Origin: Ignelater luminosus | Lineage: Eukaryota > Arthropoda > Insecta > Coleoptera > Elateridae | Reading direction: 5' to 3' | Assembly (NCBI GenBank): GCA_011009095.1 | Contig: VTPC01000887.1 | Coordinates: 12,907-76,906, forward strand | DNA: 64,000 nt | Part shown: positions 1-11,400 of the stretch, one piece after another | Layout: every line of letters begins with the position of its first letter | Numbering within the stretch: position 1 is the stretch's first letter | Translations under genes and position numbers: made by a program | Notes under the pieces: model-generated | Databases searched by the model: none | The model's input: only the letters and a program-made list of their open reading frames with translations | What the model was told of the DNA's origin: nothing

Positions 1-625
1 AAGTTTTCTAGCAATACTGCTTTTTCGGGTGAAGCAAATCCTTGAAAAGCTGAACGGAAATTTTTATTGGCTGTGGACCTGTCTTTTAAATTTGTAATTA
101 GTTGGTCGATACACTGAGCAAAAACTGATATTCTATAAGAGTTTTCAACGGATTTCGTTTGTCTGCCAGTAGCTCTTGGAACTCTTAGTTCACAGTCAAA
201 CAGTTTTTTAAATATCATGGATGCGCAAACAAATATGTCATTAAAAACAAACTGAGTCTTGTCTCTTATATACTGTAATGAGGAGATGACATCATTTGCA
301 TGCTTTACAGCTGCTACTACTGCTACTTTGCAGGAATATAGAGAGTGGTAAGGTGAAGTTGAAAAGTTTTTTACAAACCAGCTATGAGATAATAAATTTG
401 CTTTTCAATTGCGGCCAAAAGTGTTGCGGCTGTGGCAGAAAGGCTTCTTACTTGTTGTGCAACATCCAGCAGACTGGAAACAATAGGTTTCAGGAGCTCA
501 TCCAAAGCCAAAACACTGTCATGACGTTCGATGAAACGTGTATCACAGAGCCGAAGAAGGATTTTTTTAAGATTTAGGGGGGGGGGGTCCGGACCCCCTG
601 GACCCCTCTCTTGGCTACGTGCCTG
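1..625 (-). mobile_element. hAT-family transposase remnant (C-terminal half) joined to its terminal sequence
   Basis: Minus-strand translation gives two frames that together resemble the C-terminal half of a hAT transposase of the ZMYM1/DUF4371-like type. One frame (about 570-371) contains CDTRFIERHDSVLALDELL, like the 'TRWIERHD' region of that family. After a frameshift near 372-385, the second frame (about 370-1) contains VPRATGRQT followed by a domain running off the window. Just before the first frame lies an 11-G run (577-587), a TCCGGACCCCC palindrome and, read on the minus strand, CAGGCACGTAGCC ending at 625. This resembles the GC-rich terminal inverted repeat of such hAT elements. The N-terminal half of the transposase is therefore missing and the end is fused to the C-terminal half, typical of an internally deleted copy. 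The missing left end cannot be seen. Family assignment is from remembered motifs. Confidence 0.72.
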
Positions 626-1091
626 AATTCTTAACACAATCGTAATATAAAAGTACGATTCAACTTTATCGCGCGATAACCATTTTCGTTATTACGTTGA
701 CACACCCCATCATAATATCAACAATGCTACTTGGAATACACTACAAGGACATTATTATGCATTAAGCGTGTTTTCTGGGCCATAAAACTAGGCAACACAT
801 TTAAGACGCCATAGTACTTACGTTTTCAGAGAAAAAAAAACCAAAACAAGTATTCGTTAGCGCCTTTGTTAGACAACCCACATGGCACTTCACAGTCTAC
901 TACGTATTTGGAAAGAAACAAAACTAAAATCAAGTATTTATGGGAGCATTAATTAGTCAACACGCATTACACCCAGCAGTTGTCTATGCATTTGAGAATA
1001 TGTAAGAAAATAAACTCATTTATAGAAGTATTATTAGGCAATCCAAATTGCACATCGCAGCCGCCTATAAAATTGAAATTAATGTAAGATA

Positions 1092-1271
1092 CAGTCAACT
1101 CTCATATAACGCGGAGTTCTTAAACGCGGTTTCTATATAACACAGAGCGAGAATTGCGACATCCCTCCTATAATGCAAAATGGTTAATCTGATTTATCTT
1201 ATTTCTGTTGCTCATAATGCGGTTTCCATATAACGTAGTACGAATTAATTGCGTTAAATGAGAGTTAACAG
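1092..1271. mobile_element. Pogo/Tigger-like MITE with TA target duplication
   Basis: The left end reads CAGTCAACTCTCATATAACG and the inverted right end reads CTGTTAACTCTCATTTAACG, differing at only a few positions. Both ends are flanked by TA (1090-1091 and 1272-1273). The interior repeats the motif TATAACG on both strands and contains no coding sequence. A terminus of CAG...AACTCTCAT.TAACG followed by a TA duplication is typical of pogo/Tigger-type DNA transposons, so this 180-bp unit is read as a non-autonomous derivative. Confidence 0.75.
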
Positions 1272-1273
1272 TA

Positions 1274-2620
1274 TTACGCTATCATTGATTAGGCAACACA
1301 CAAAACACGTCGTAGTCGTGTGTGCATTGGAAATAGTAGAAAGTTTGAGCACAAATTATGCTATACGGTATTGTAACGATAAAGTCTATCGGAGCCCGCT
1401 ATTAAATAAGGGAGCAAATACCGTATACGATAAATCGGTTTGTGGGGTTAGTAAGTTGTGGAGTGTATTTCAAGCGTGTGAATTTTGACGATATCTTCAG
1501 TGTTACTAATTTATTAGTAATAAACTAGTAAATTGAAAACGTGTTTTCTTAAATCTACATCTACTTAGATCGTCAGGTAATGTTGGATTGTATTAACGTT
1601 TGTATATTGTCAGTTGTTTGCTCAAACTCTTCAAATGAAGTTTTACCGTATTTTACTTTAACGGGATGTTTAACGTAAATTTGCTCAAACTCTCTAATAA
1701 TGCAATAATAATAATAATAACAATAATGAAGAAAATTGTATAATAACTTTAGTTTCTTCTCTGCATAAATAAACTGCAATACTTGTAAAAGAAAAACCAA
1801 CATAAAAAACCTCTTAGTTATAACAACATTTTAGCCAATGAGGTCGAGAAAAAATTGAGATACAGATCACTATACGTAAGTATAGAAATAAGAAACAAAT
1901 TGTGCCCCTTGAAAATGGGAATGACTTTTTACCAATTGTGAGAGAATACATAGGCTTTACAACATTAGGTGGCAGAATTTACCCCAAACAAGTAGGATGT
2001 TGTTATGTGACAATAACAAGTCGAACGTTTTTATGACTTTCGATTTGTTTGTCATAAATTCTACTATTTACCTGAGATTGTAAGACTCAAGTGTTATCCC
2101 ATAATTGGCCAAAAGTGCTTATAAAGTAATTTCCATTTTCAAACGAGACATACTTATAATTGTCTTCGTAGTTTGAGCTGTAGAAACTGTTTCAAGAAAT
2201 GTGAATAAATACCTTAAAAAAGTAGGAAGAATAACCACTGTAGAACTGTAAACGTTAACAGTGCATTGTTAGGAAACGCCAAAATAAAAAATATTTACAT
2301 GCTTGTTACCATAAAATGATATTTTTAATTAGTATATTTTATTGAAGATTTTACCAATTTTTTCAATATGATTTTATAGACAAAATCTGATTTAATTTTA
2401 TTTGAAGTCTTTTTTGGGCTGCCGTAATCAGAATTTTCTTTATCATTCAAACTGTTTGTCAAATCACTATTTTCATTTTTGGTATACTGATTTCCATTTT
2501 CTATTTCTTTCATTGTATAGGCCGTCCGAAAAGTATAAGTGATTTGAGTCGCCAAAATGCATCATTCTTGAGAAAAACACTATCAAAGTCTTTGGAAACA
2601 TGAAAGAAGATGATACTGCT
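1274..2620. other. A+T-rich intergenic stretch, nothing recognised
   Basis: Contains only short chance reading frames and a short (TAA)n run near 1707. No conserved protein motif, RNA gene or repeat ends were found. Confidence 0.5.
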
Positions 2621-2625
2621 AGAGT

Positions 2626-3615
2626 CTAGATTGTTCTTATCCATCTTTGACAGTATGCTAGTTGATCGTTGCGTAAATGTGGTGTTCTGTCCTGTTTTTT
2701 GAATATAACTATCATCTCAGCAATCTTCCACGATGATGTGTTTATGATTCTGGCTGAGGCAGCAATAGCTTTCCTAGGCAGCTTCTTTAGAAGACTTTGA
2801 CGGTCTACATATTTTCCTCTGGTTACTCGATTGAGTTGTCGAACTTCCTCCGGGGAAGTTGTTTGTAGGGACTCTTCGTCGTCTGCCATTTGAATCCGTA
2901 TTCTAATTTTTGATTTGCAGTGAAGTCAGCTCGGGCTGTATTGACGTTTCAAGTTGTCGTTAAGAGGTTTTCTCGGCATTGGAAAAACATGACTATTTTC
3001 GTATCTGAAGTACTTGAACATTCTTTATAAGGAGAAGTTCAGAGACTCTTACTTTGCGTCCCAGACGAAATTTCGGTTTTGATATTTAGATTTGTCTTCT
3101 GGGTGAAAGGGACGTTTCCATCGACGTCTTACTTGGAAGACAGTATGTGTCGTTTGTTAGTAACGCTTGAAGATTTGAAGCAGCGTGTCTTTGATGCTGA
3201 CGGAGATGTTTACACTTCGCTTTTTAGGTCTCCCTCTAAAGTGACCTAGCCATCTTTTTTGAGTACACTCTTTAAATTTGCTTGCAATAACAAATGGTTT
3301 GGAGAGTAGTGGACTGCTGCGTCTTCCGTATTAATACCAACATAGATACTTTCGATTTAGATAAATTGTGGTAGAAGATGTATAGGTAGCGGTCCAGGAT
3401 TGATTCCACGTATACCGCATTAACACCGCTATTGGCGTTTAATTTGTAGTTAGGGAGCCTTGACTCTGTTTGATGTAGATGGGTTTGCAAATTAGAAAGA
3501 CATCGAGATTGTTACGCTCTACAAATGTCAGTAATTGCATATTCCAAGCCGACGCCGTCTGCGTTCTAGCAGGCGATCTGTAAGGAATTAGATTTTCTGG
3601 GGCGTTGACTCATCG
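2626..3615 (-). mobile_element. Jockey-type LINE remnant (endonuclease and reverse-transcriptase N-terminal pieces)
   Basis: Minus-strand translations match two parts of a Jockey-like non-LTR retrotransposon in the expected order. At about 3600-3270, broken frames carry 'NADGV', 'EYAITDI' and 'TESRLPNYK', like the start of a Jockey endonuclease. At 2889-2626, one frame reads TSPEEVRQL, LLKKLPRKAI and SSWKIAEMIVIFKKQ, like the segment just before the reverse-transcriptase core. The stretch between (3240-2900) is full of stops. No catalytic reverse-transcriptase core is present. It is an old fragment inferred from short motifs; a database search would settle the clade. Confidence 0.55.
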
Positions 3616-3619
3616 ATCT

Positions 3620-4810
3620 TTAAGAAAAAAGAGTTTTTATAAGAGATTAAGTTGAGCGAGAATTACTGGTTTCTTATTTGATAAATAAAGTACAGAATGA
3701 TAAAGATGTTGCAGTGCTTTCCGTAGCTGTAGGATGAAAGATAATGACTACCCTACAAGACATATGTTGCAGACTTGGTTCTTAGGCATTCAGCGTCTCA
3801 GTTGGAGTCTAATTACAGGATTGAGTTACTTCACAGTTGTTATTATTTCTTGGGAAACATTGGACACCCTTTGTAATTTATCAAATGATTATCCTAGCAA
3901 TTTACACATTTTGCAGGAGTTTCACTAGACTTAATACAATTAACGGATCGTTAATAACCAGCACGTGTGAGTTTTTGAGTTCACGGGGTTTATACCTAAC
4001 CAGGCTGGTCCTACTGTTGAAGATTAACATTCTTGATGCAATCAAACTTTTGGAGCCAGTCAAGTGATTATTATGTTTCTGTTCATCCTTCAAGATAAAT
4101 TCATCTTAGAACACATTGTGATATAAAAAGCTTTAAGATATTAGTATACGCGAATATTTTTAATTGAGACAGTAACAACGTTAGATGTGAGAGGTACTAA
4201 GCCTCACACAATCTATAAAAAAGTTGTTAATGTGAAACTTGAAATCTCTGTTTAGACAAGAAGTTTTAGGAAATTGTAATAGAGATTGGGAGTTTTTTTT
4301 CCAGTGGGCAAGTCATTGAAGGATTTTGGATTGTAATAACATTTTGTTAAATTATTAAATGAAATTGAAAAGTTGAATGCGTTTCAAAAAAATACTTCTA
4401 CTAGAACATCTTATACCAAGATGGAAGATAGGTTCAAACAATAGAAATCCAATTTTAGGTTCTGCCTGAAGTTTTGTTGTTTGTCTTTAGATAAAATCTA
4501 TCAGCTTTATGGACAGAGGAATCACTTGCAGAGAAATGCCAAGGTTTAGTTGTGACAGTATTTGTACGAGCATTTTACTCATTGACTTTAGTAGACATTT
4601 TCTCGATTAGTAATCGGGATACGTATATTATATAGAGTACTGTCATCGAACCATAGCATACTAACTGTGTTTTATGTAATGAAACCTTTTCTGTTTCTAT
4701 TGATTTTACTAGAAAAGCATGTAATGCATTTCGAATGCCCACTTTTTCGTTTTGCACAGGAAATACGTTAGAACAGTAATTTAATATTGCTGTGTGCTTC
4801 GAAATAAATA
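3620..4810. other. Unassigned intergenic sequence downstream of the coiled-coil gene
   Basis: Only short open frames without recognisable motifs. No repeat structure noticed. Confidence 0.5.
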
Positions 4811-4818
4811 AGACAATT

Positions 4819-4824
4819 TTTATT
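4819..4824 (-). terminator. Possible polyadenylation signal AATAAA of the coiled-coil gene
   Basis: The minus strand reads AATAAA about 290 bases past the TAA stop at 5115. It is the nearest canonical hexamer I noticed, but A+T-rich DNA produces this motif often, so the assignment is weak. Confidence 0.3.
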
Positions 4825-5114
4825 TCTTTACATCTTATATTACAAAACATTACAACATAACGATATACAAATAATTACATATTAACAAAAACAAAACAGA
4901 AAACAAAACAGACATTCACCTGAGAATAATATACATCTCTAACTTTCATACTTTTATAAACATATGGGACCTCAAAATACAATCTGAAAGAAAACGTATA
5001 AACTTACTTTTCTGAAAATTTTCCAATAAATACAAATATATTCATTACGCATCTGTTAGTCTTTTGCGTAATCTCAAATTCATTTTAAATTGCAATTTTA
5101 AAAGCCCAGTCCCA

Positions 5115-5454
5115 TTAGGCAAGTGCATCTTCAAAATCATCATCACATTCAGGGATTGTAGGAGGTATTGAAATTTGGTTAGGTAGTGGCATGTTACCAC
5201 TTGAACTGGAATCATCATCACAAGGACTATTAGAGTGCATTCGAATTTGAGAAGCTATATCTTCAGTTGACACTCCTCTTTCTTCTAAAAATCTTTCAAT
5301 ATTTATCAGTTTCATTTGGAAGTAACGTTTTTCTTCATTTAGGCATGCTAAGTCTTTTTCTTGTTCTGCAATCACTTGTCGCAAGTCTGATATTATATTC
5401 AAATCATCTTGTCGTGATTCTCTTCTTTCATATCTTCCCCTTACTTCTTCAAAG
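5115..5454 (-). CDS. Exon 10 of the coiled-coil gene (C-terminus and stop)
   Basis: 340 nt from a TTTTAG acceptor to the TAA at 5117-5115. The coiled coil ends around FLEERG, then a Ser/Asp/Pro-rich tail (DDDSSSSGNMPLPNQ) leads to the acidic terminus. The low-complexity tail suggests an exposed binding segment, but this is inference. Confidence 0.87.
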
Positions 5455-8400
5455 CTAAAATAAACGTTTTATTATTTGTTTATTAGAAGTCTTTTTGAAT
5501 ACTTACAGTTTTGTGAGACACTGACATTTTCTTTGGAGATGATCGATAGTTGTCTGGGATTGTTTTTGAATTAGATTGAATTTCGCTTGCAGTTCTTCAC
5601 GTTCTTTCTGTTGTTGTTCCTGTAACTTCTTTATAGCTTCCTGCAGTCCGCTGTTCCATTGGGGAAGGAAACAGAAAAAAGGGGAAATTAGGCAATAGGA
5701 AACATCTAATTTAATAATTCTTTAATTTTGAACTTTCAACACACTTTATCACAATGAATGGGTTAATATCTTAAAATAAATGCACAATAATATAAAATTT
5801 GGTATCAAAACTGTCTATAATAAAAAAAAATTTAGGTATCAAAATTTTGTATTAATATGAAAATCAGTCATGCGTAGAACTAATTTTATCTTATCTAAAA
5901 CATTATTAATGTAATTCATGCAAGAGTGTAAAGAATGACTTGTTAAAATTTATTATAAAAGACAAACGACAACGACACAGCTATAAACGATATAAACAAG
6001 AGCCAGGAATCTGATAAGAACCAAGATAGTAAAGGGTAAAGGAGTACTAGGATGGTCACATCGTTGGTTATTCCTTTAGTACATCTACAGAAGGAAAGAA
6101 AAAGATGCTATATTAGTAAAGCAGAATATGAAATAATTAATAGAATGTTTTGTAAGACATATAAATGCAATTAGATGTTGATACTATCAACTCTTTAATT
6201 TTTCTAATTTAAAATGCGGTCAGTACTTAAAGTTAAAAATAATATGAACCTAATATCTTCAGTTGTCAGAACAGGTAGTTACATAATTTATTATTTTTAC
6301 AATTAACTCGAGGAATATAACGTTTCTAACATAATAGGATTAAAAACAAAGAGGAAAAATGGTATAAAATTTCTGCCAAGAGCTTGCTGCTTGCAACTCA
6401 AAGCAAAATTATTCTTTCCATAGTTAGTTTGCAACCTTCCACAGCTAGTCAAAGATTACAAATTCCATACTTTGATTTAGAATGGAAAATTGATCACAAG
6501 CGCACAAGGAAGTAAAGATACAATAGCCATAAAATTCCCAGAACAAAAAGGCTACCTCTTTATGAACTTCTAAAATTTCTATCAAGTGTTATTCATCTCT
6601 AGCTGTTTGCATCTTATAGCAAGATTATTTTTTTCATGGTCATTTTGTAACTTTTCAATATTGGTAAATGGTTGCAAATCAGAGCTATTCATTTTTGATT
6701 CAGAATGCAAGATTGCTCACAAATGCACAAAGTAAAGGTGCAATAACCAGAGATGGATATTTTGTAAGAATTTCCAGGACAAAAAAACTTCTCAAAAATT
6801 TCATCAATTGTTATTCGTTTCTAGCTACTTGCATCCTAATAAAAGTTTCTTTCTCCATGGTCAGATCGTAACCTTTCAGGGTTGTTCAAAAATCGTAAAT
6901 CAAAGTTTCCAATTTTCGAATCAACATTAATGATAAAATGTTGATTACAGAGAACAGCTGTTTGCTATAGGGTACTAGTACAGATAAGTACTCAAAGATA
7001 AAGACATCTTGATTAAATTCGGCCTTCTTTCTAATTCTCATCTTAACCTGTCTAAAATCCCATGCGACAAAAATCTGTTGGCTGAACAAAATCTAGAAAT
7101 TTTTTGTTTATATGTTTTTTACATACTGAAATCTATGTGTCTGCAACTTGTATCTTGCTCCTCACAAAACAAAGTTTGCCGCGGCTTAAAATTAAAATCT
7201 TACAAAGCAGAATTTTGTATAACCAAATTTAGATTTTGAGGGATTTAGATTTGCAGTGCTTAAGGATGCAGAACCATCCCTTACAAATCCACCACTGATT
7301 GTATGTAACTTTTTAATGTAAACAAAAAAAAGTCGAATTCGAGTTGATGGTACCAATTATGATGAGTTATTGCTGCTAACAGAATGGAAATTACCGTATT
7401 TTATGGTCCGCGTCTACTTTAGTTTTATTTACAGTTTCCCCATGGAAGGCCATTTCTTGATTAAGAACTTGAATGCCTCCTTCTAGCGTATCAACATTAT
7501 TCTGTAAATCTTCTATAGTTGAATCTTTGCTAGTAATTTCATTCTTTAATGTGTCTATAGTTTTCAATAATTCTACCTCTCGAGATTCATGCGATTTTTG
7601 CTGGGTGTAAAATTGTTCTTCTAAGGTTTTGTATTTTGTTACATATTCTTCTTCGACCAATCTTATGGCTTCATTCTTTTGATGAATTAGATTTTCCCAT
7701 TGGGTATCTTCAAAATAAGATTTAGAATGTACTTTTTAATATTATTGTAGTTAATAAATAATACTTACCTAATTCAGATCTATGTTGATCGATTAGCATT
7801 TGCATTTTTTGTTGGGATTCTTTTTCCATTTGTTCTTTCACAAGTTCCACAGTGGTCCTCATTGAACTAACTTGTAGTTGCCAATTACCTTCTACATCTT
7901 TTAATTGCTTTTCATGCTCCAGATTAATTCTTTCTGAAAAAGACACGTTCGAAATTGAGAATAAGAAACTAAAATAAAGAGTGTGTTTTTTACCTAACTC
8001 TTCTTCATGTTGCTGTACAAGTTTTTCAAATTTGTCGTGATGCGACATATCTATTTTATCCATTATTCTTCTCAGTTCTAATATATCTCGATCTGTTTTA
8101 GCCTGTGAAACTTCAAGCTGCTTTTGGTAAGTGCCATCTTTTTCTTTTAAAGATCGTTTTAAAGCGGAAACCTAAAAATTAATTATTGTCATCAATAATA
8201 ATTCTACAATAACTCACTGCATTATTCTTTACCTCCTTCAAATTATCTTGTATCTTCTTCTCATATTTCTGTTTTATTTCATTAAGTTCTTGATCCTTTT
8301 CGGATTTTATCGATTGTATAGCCATGTGTCTCTCTTCATAATGTAATTGATCTAATTCTGATGTCAGTCTTCTACATTCTTGCAACAACCTGTCTTCCCA

Positions 8401-11400
8401 ATAGAAAGCTATTGCAGTCTTTTGTTCCTCTAGAACTTCTTTTAATTTTCTCTCCTTATCAACCATTTCACGGTTATGCACCCTCTGCATATGTTGCAAA
8501 TTTTCCTTTTCCATATCAACAAGGTTCCTTAACCTTTTAGTTTCGTTTTTCAAACTTTGTTCGGTTGCTTTCATTTCTTCAACCTGATGGGTAATCACAT
8601 CAAGAGATTTCTGCTGTTCTATAGTTAAACCCCTCAACTGTCTCACTTCACTTTCATAAGATTTTAAATTTTCTACCTTAAAATATTAGTTTAATGTTGT
8701 ATTTAAATGACTGAATTTTATAAATTTATTATATCCCACCTCACTCATAATTTTCTCGGCTTGCTTAATTTTCTTTTCTGCGTCCTTATAAGCGTCTTGT
8801 AGTTGTTCTTCTATCCTCCTATCTTTATCTTGAATTCTTCTTTTGCAATTCTGTTCAATCTCTCTTAATTTCCACTCGAAATCATCTAATAATTCTTGCT
8901 CTTTAACAATATTAACAGTTCTCAATTTTTCAAAATCTTCTTCCCATTTCTTCTGCACGTTAGCCTTATCTTGAATGGCTTTCTCTAAAGCTGCATCTAA
9001 GGCTTTTTTATCTTCTTCTCTTTGTTGAATTAAATCGACTTTCTGTTTTTCTAAACTTTCTTTTTCTTTTTCTAACATTTCAATTTGTATCTCCAACGAT
9101 TCGATTTTTGCTCTGAGCCCTCTAATTGTTGACTGTAATTCGCTAATTTTGGCATTGGTGATACTTTGAAAATTATTAAATCTTTCTGTAAACAAATAAA
9201 AATGTTTAACACATGAATTAAAGTTTATAACTTTTTAGTTACCTGTTTTTTGCGTTAAGTCTTCTGAGAGATCAGTATTTCTTTGTTTGGAACTTTGTAG
9301 ATCACTCTCTACGTGCTGCAACCGTTGCCGGACGTATTCGGATTCTTTAAGGGCAGCTTGTAATTCTGCCTGCAGTCCTAAACGTGTAAAACAAGATCCC
9401 ATTATTAATTTTGTGATAATATAAATGTAATTTTTAAGGATAAAATGCAACCAGTTACGGTTTGTATGATTCTAATTATACTAAATAAGTTAATATAGTT
9501 GCGCGACGAAGTTGTAAAGGATTATTATTTCCTGGGTTATCTCCCAATTGACAATTTAGATATGACATGGGGGAACGCAAACATTTACTAAGCTCTTTAT
9601 TGCTGTGTATTACTAAAATTGATTAATTGTTATGTGTTGGCTCTAGAATTATGGAAGGTGAAAAAACTGTGTTAGAATAAAATTCACATTATATCTTGAT
9701 CGTAATGCAAGTTATAGGAACTCTTAATAATAAATAATCACAGATAATTCAAGCTTGGAAACAACATTAACTAATGTGTAAAAATGATTTTTAAATTTCT
9801 AGAAAGGAATCTAAATGAACAAAACAGAAAAAAAATTTTAAATGATTAACTAAAGGGAATATCAGAATCAGAACTAATGTGCATGCAGAAAAAATGAAAA
9901 ATAGACTTTCTGATCAGGGCTATAGATCAAACTTTAAAGAGCCCACTCAATATATTTTTTAATGATTCCAATTTAATACGTAAAAATCATTTTTGTCTAC
10001 CATACTTTTAATTAACAATTTTTTCTACAATTATACTGAGTTTAAAATCAAAAGTATCAACGATGATACGACCGCTTCGCTTTACAATCTTAAGCAGCTC
10101 CTGAAATAACTACAATCTGATGCTGTAGACACTAAGCCAACTCACTTATAGAAAAATGAAATTAAATGACGAAAAAGAAGGCGAAAATGTGAAACTGAAG
10201 CAGAAGTAGAAATATTGAATTCCATTGTTTTGGCTCTCTCAATGTAACATTGGAGTCTTATTGAAAAGAAGTTTCATAAAGATGAAATTTGTCTTCCCTC
10301 TTCCAAATTAATGATCCTACTACCAGGCTCATTGGGGCTCATTGCAGGAATAAAAAGTAACATCTCGAAACATAGCCAGATATGTGCTAAATAGGCACTG
10401 ATTGCATTACACTATATTAAGTATTATTCTGAGAATAAATTTTCTACCGAGATCTTTCACTAAAATGATTGACATGACAATTCATGGAGAGTTCGAAGTC
10501 GCACAAGACTCATTAAATGATCTTAGTGAAGGTGCAATAAAAATAGGGAAAACCTCTGTATTCTCTGGAAAGATATTTAAGTTTCAGATAAAAATAAAAA
10601 ATTAAAAAAAAAGTCTTGACTATTTTCTGTAACGAGTAGGGTAATAAGAATTTCCAAAAAGTCTCATTCATTAGTTTCATTTATTTAGAAACATCTCTTT
10701 AATCTGTAGCAAATAAAGCAACAAAAGATGTAAGCTAACCTTTTAATTAGTAAAACAGTTGGGAAGAATTCAGACTTTCTGTTTATATTAGATGCTGCTT
10801 CTAATGTATACGATACATTGTATATTGATTAACACAATTGCCAATTTTCCTGTAAAGTAGGAGCTTTGGTCTCCATATTGAGCAGCAATGTCATACAAAT
10901 ATAATTTGTTCAATCAAAAAGAGTTTCTAAATCATACATTTGGGTAGTTCCATTATATCTTTTCTAAAGATCAACATGATTCTGTCAGGTTGTTTTAATT
11001 TTACATTTCTAACTTCTTCTTAGAGAAAAACAGCTATTGGTCTTTAGCACGCGTTATTCTAGAGTATCAGGCTTGCTAACTTTTGATCTTTACATAACTA
11101 AGGTGTACTATCTGTAAATGAAGCAAAATGCTTCTCACAGAGCTTTAATTCTCAATACTAATAGTCAGTGGTGAGCTTTAAAAATTCTAATAATAGGCTT
11201 GTGGTTTTTTGCTTTCTTCCTTAGCCGCCCAAAACTGTTCCGATAATAACATTGGAGTCTTATTGAAAAGAAGTTTCATAAAGATGAAATTTGTCTTCCC
11301 TCTTCCAAATTAATGATCCTACTACCAGATTTCAATAAGCTCAAGGTATCTTGAGCCATTTCAAGGACTGCGGTGTAGAAGATACCATTGCTATATCATC

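Noticed and set aside
3040..3240. Separate host exon with TLEDLKQRVFDADGDV
   Set aside because: It lies within the Jockey-type LINE remnant and has no convincing splice sites; read as decayed element sequence.
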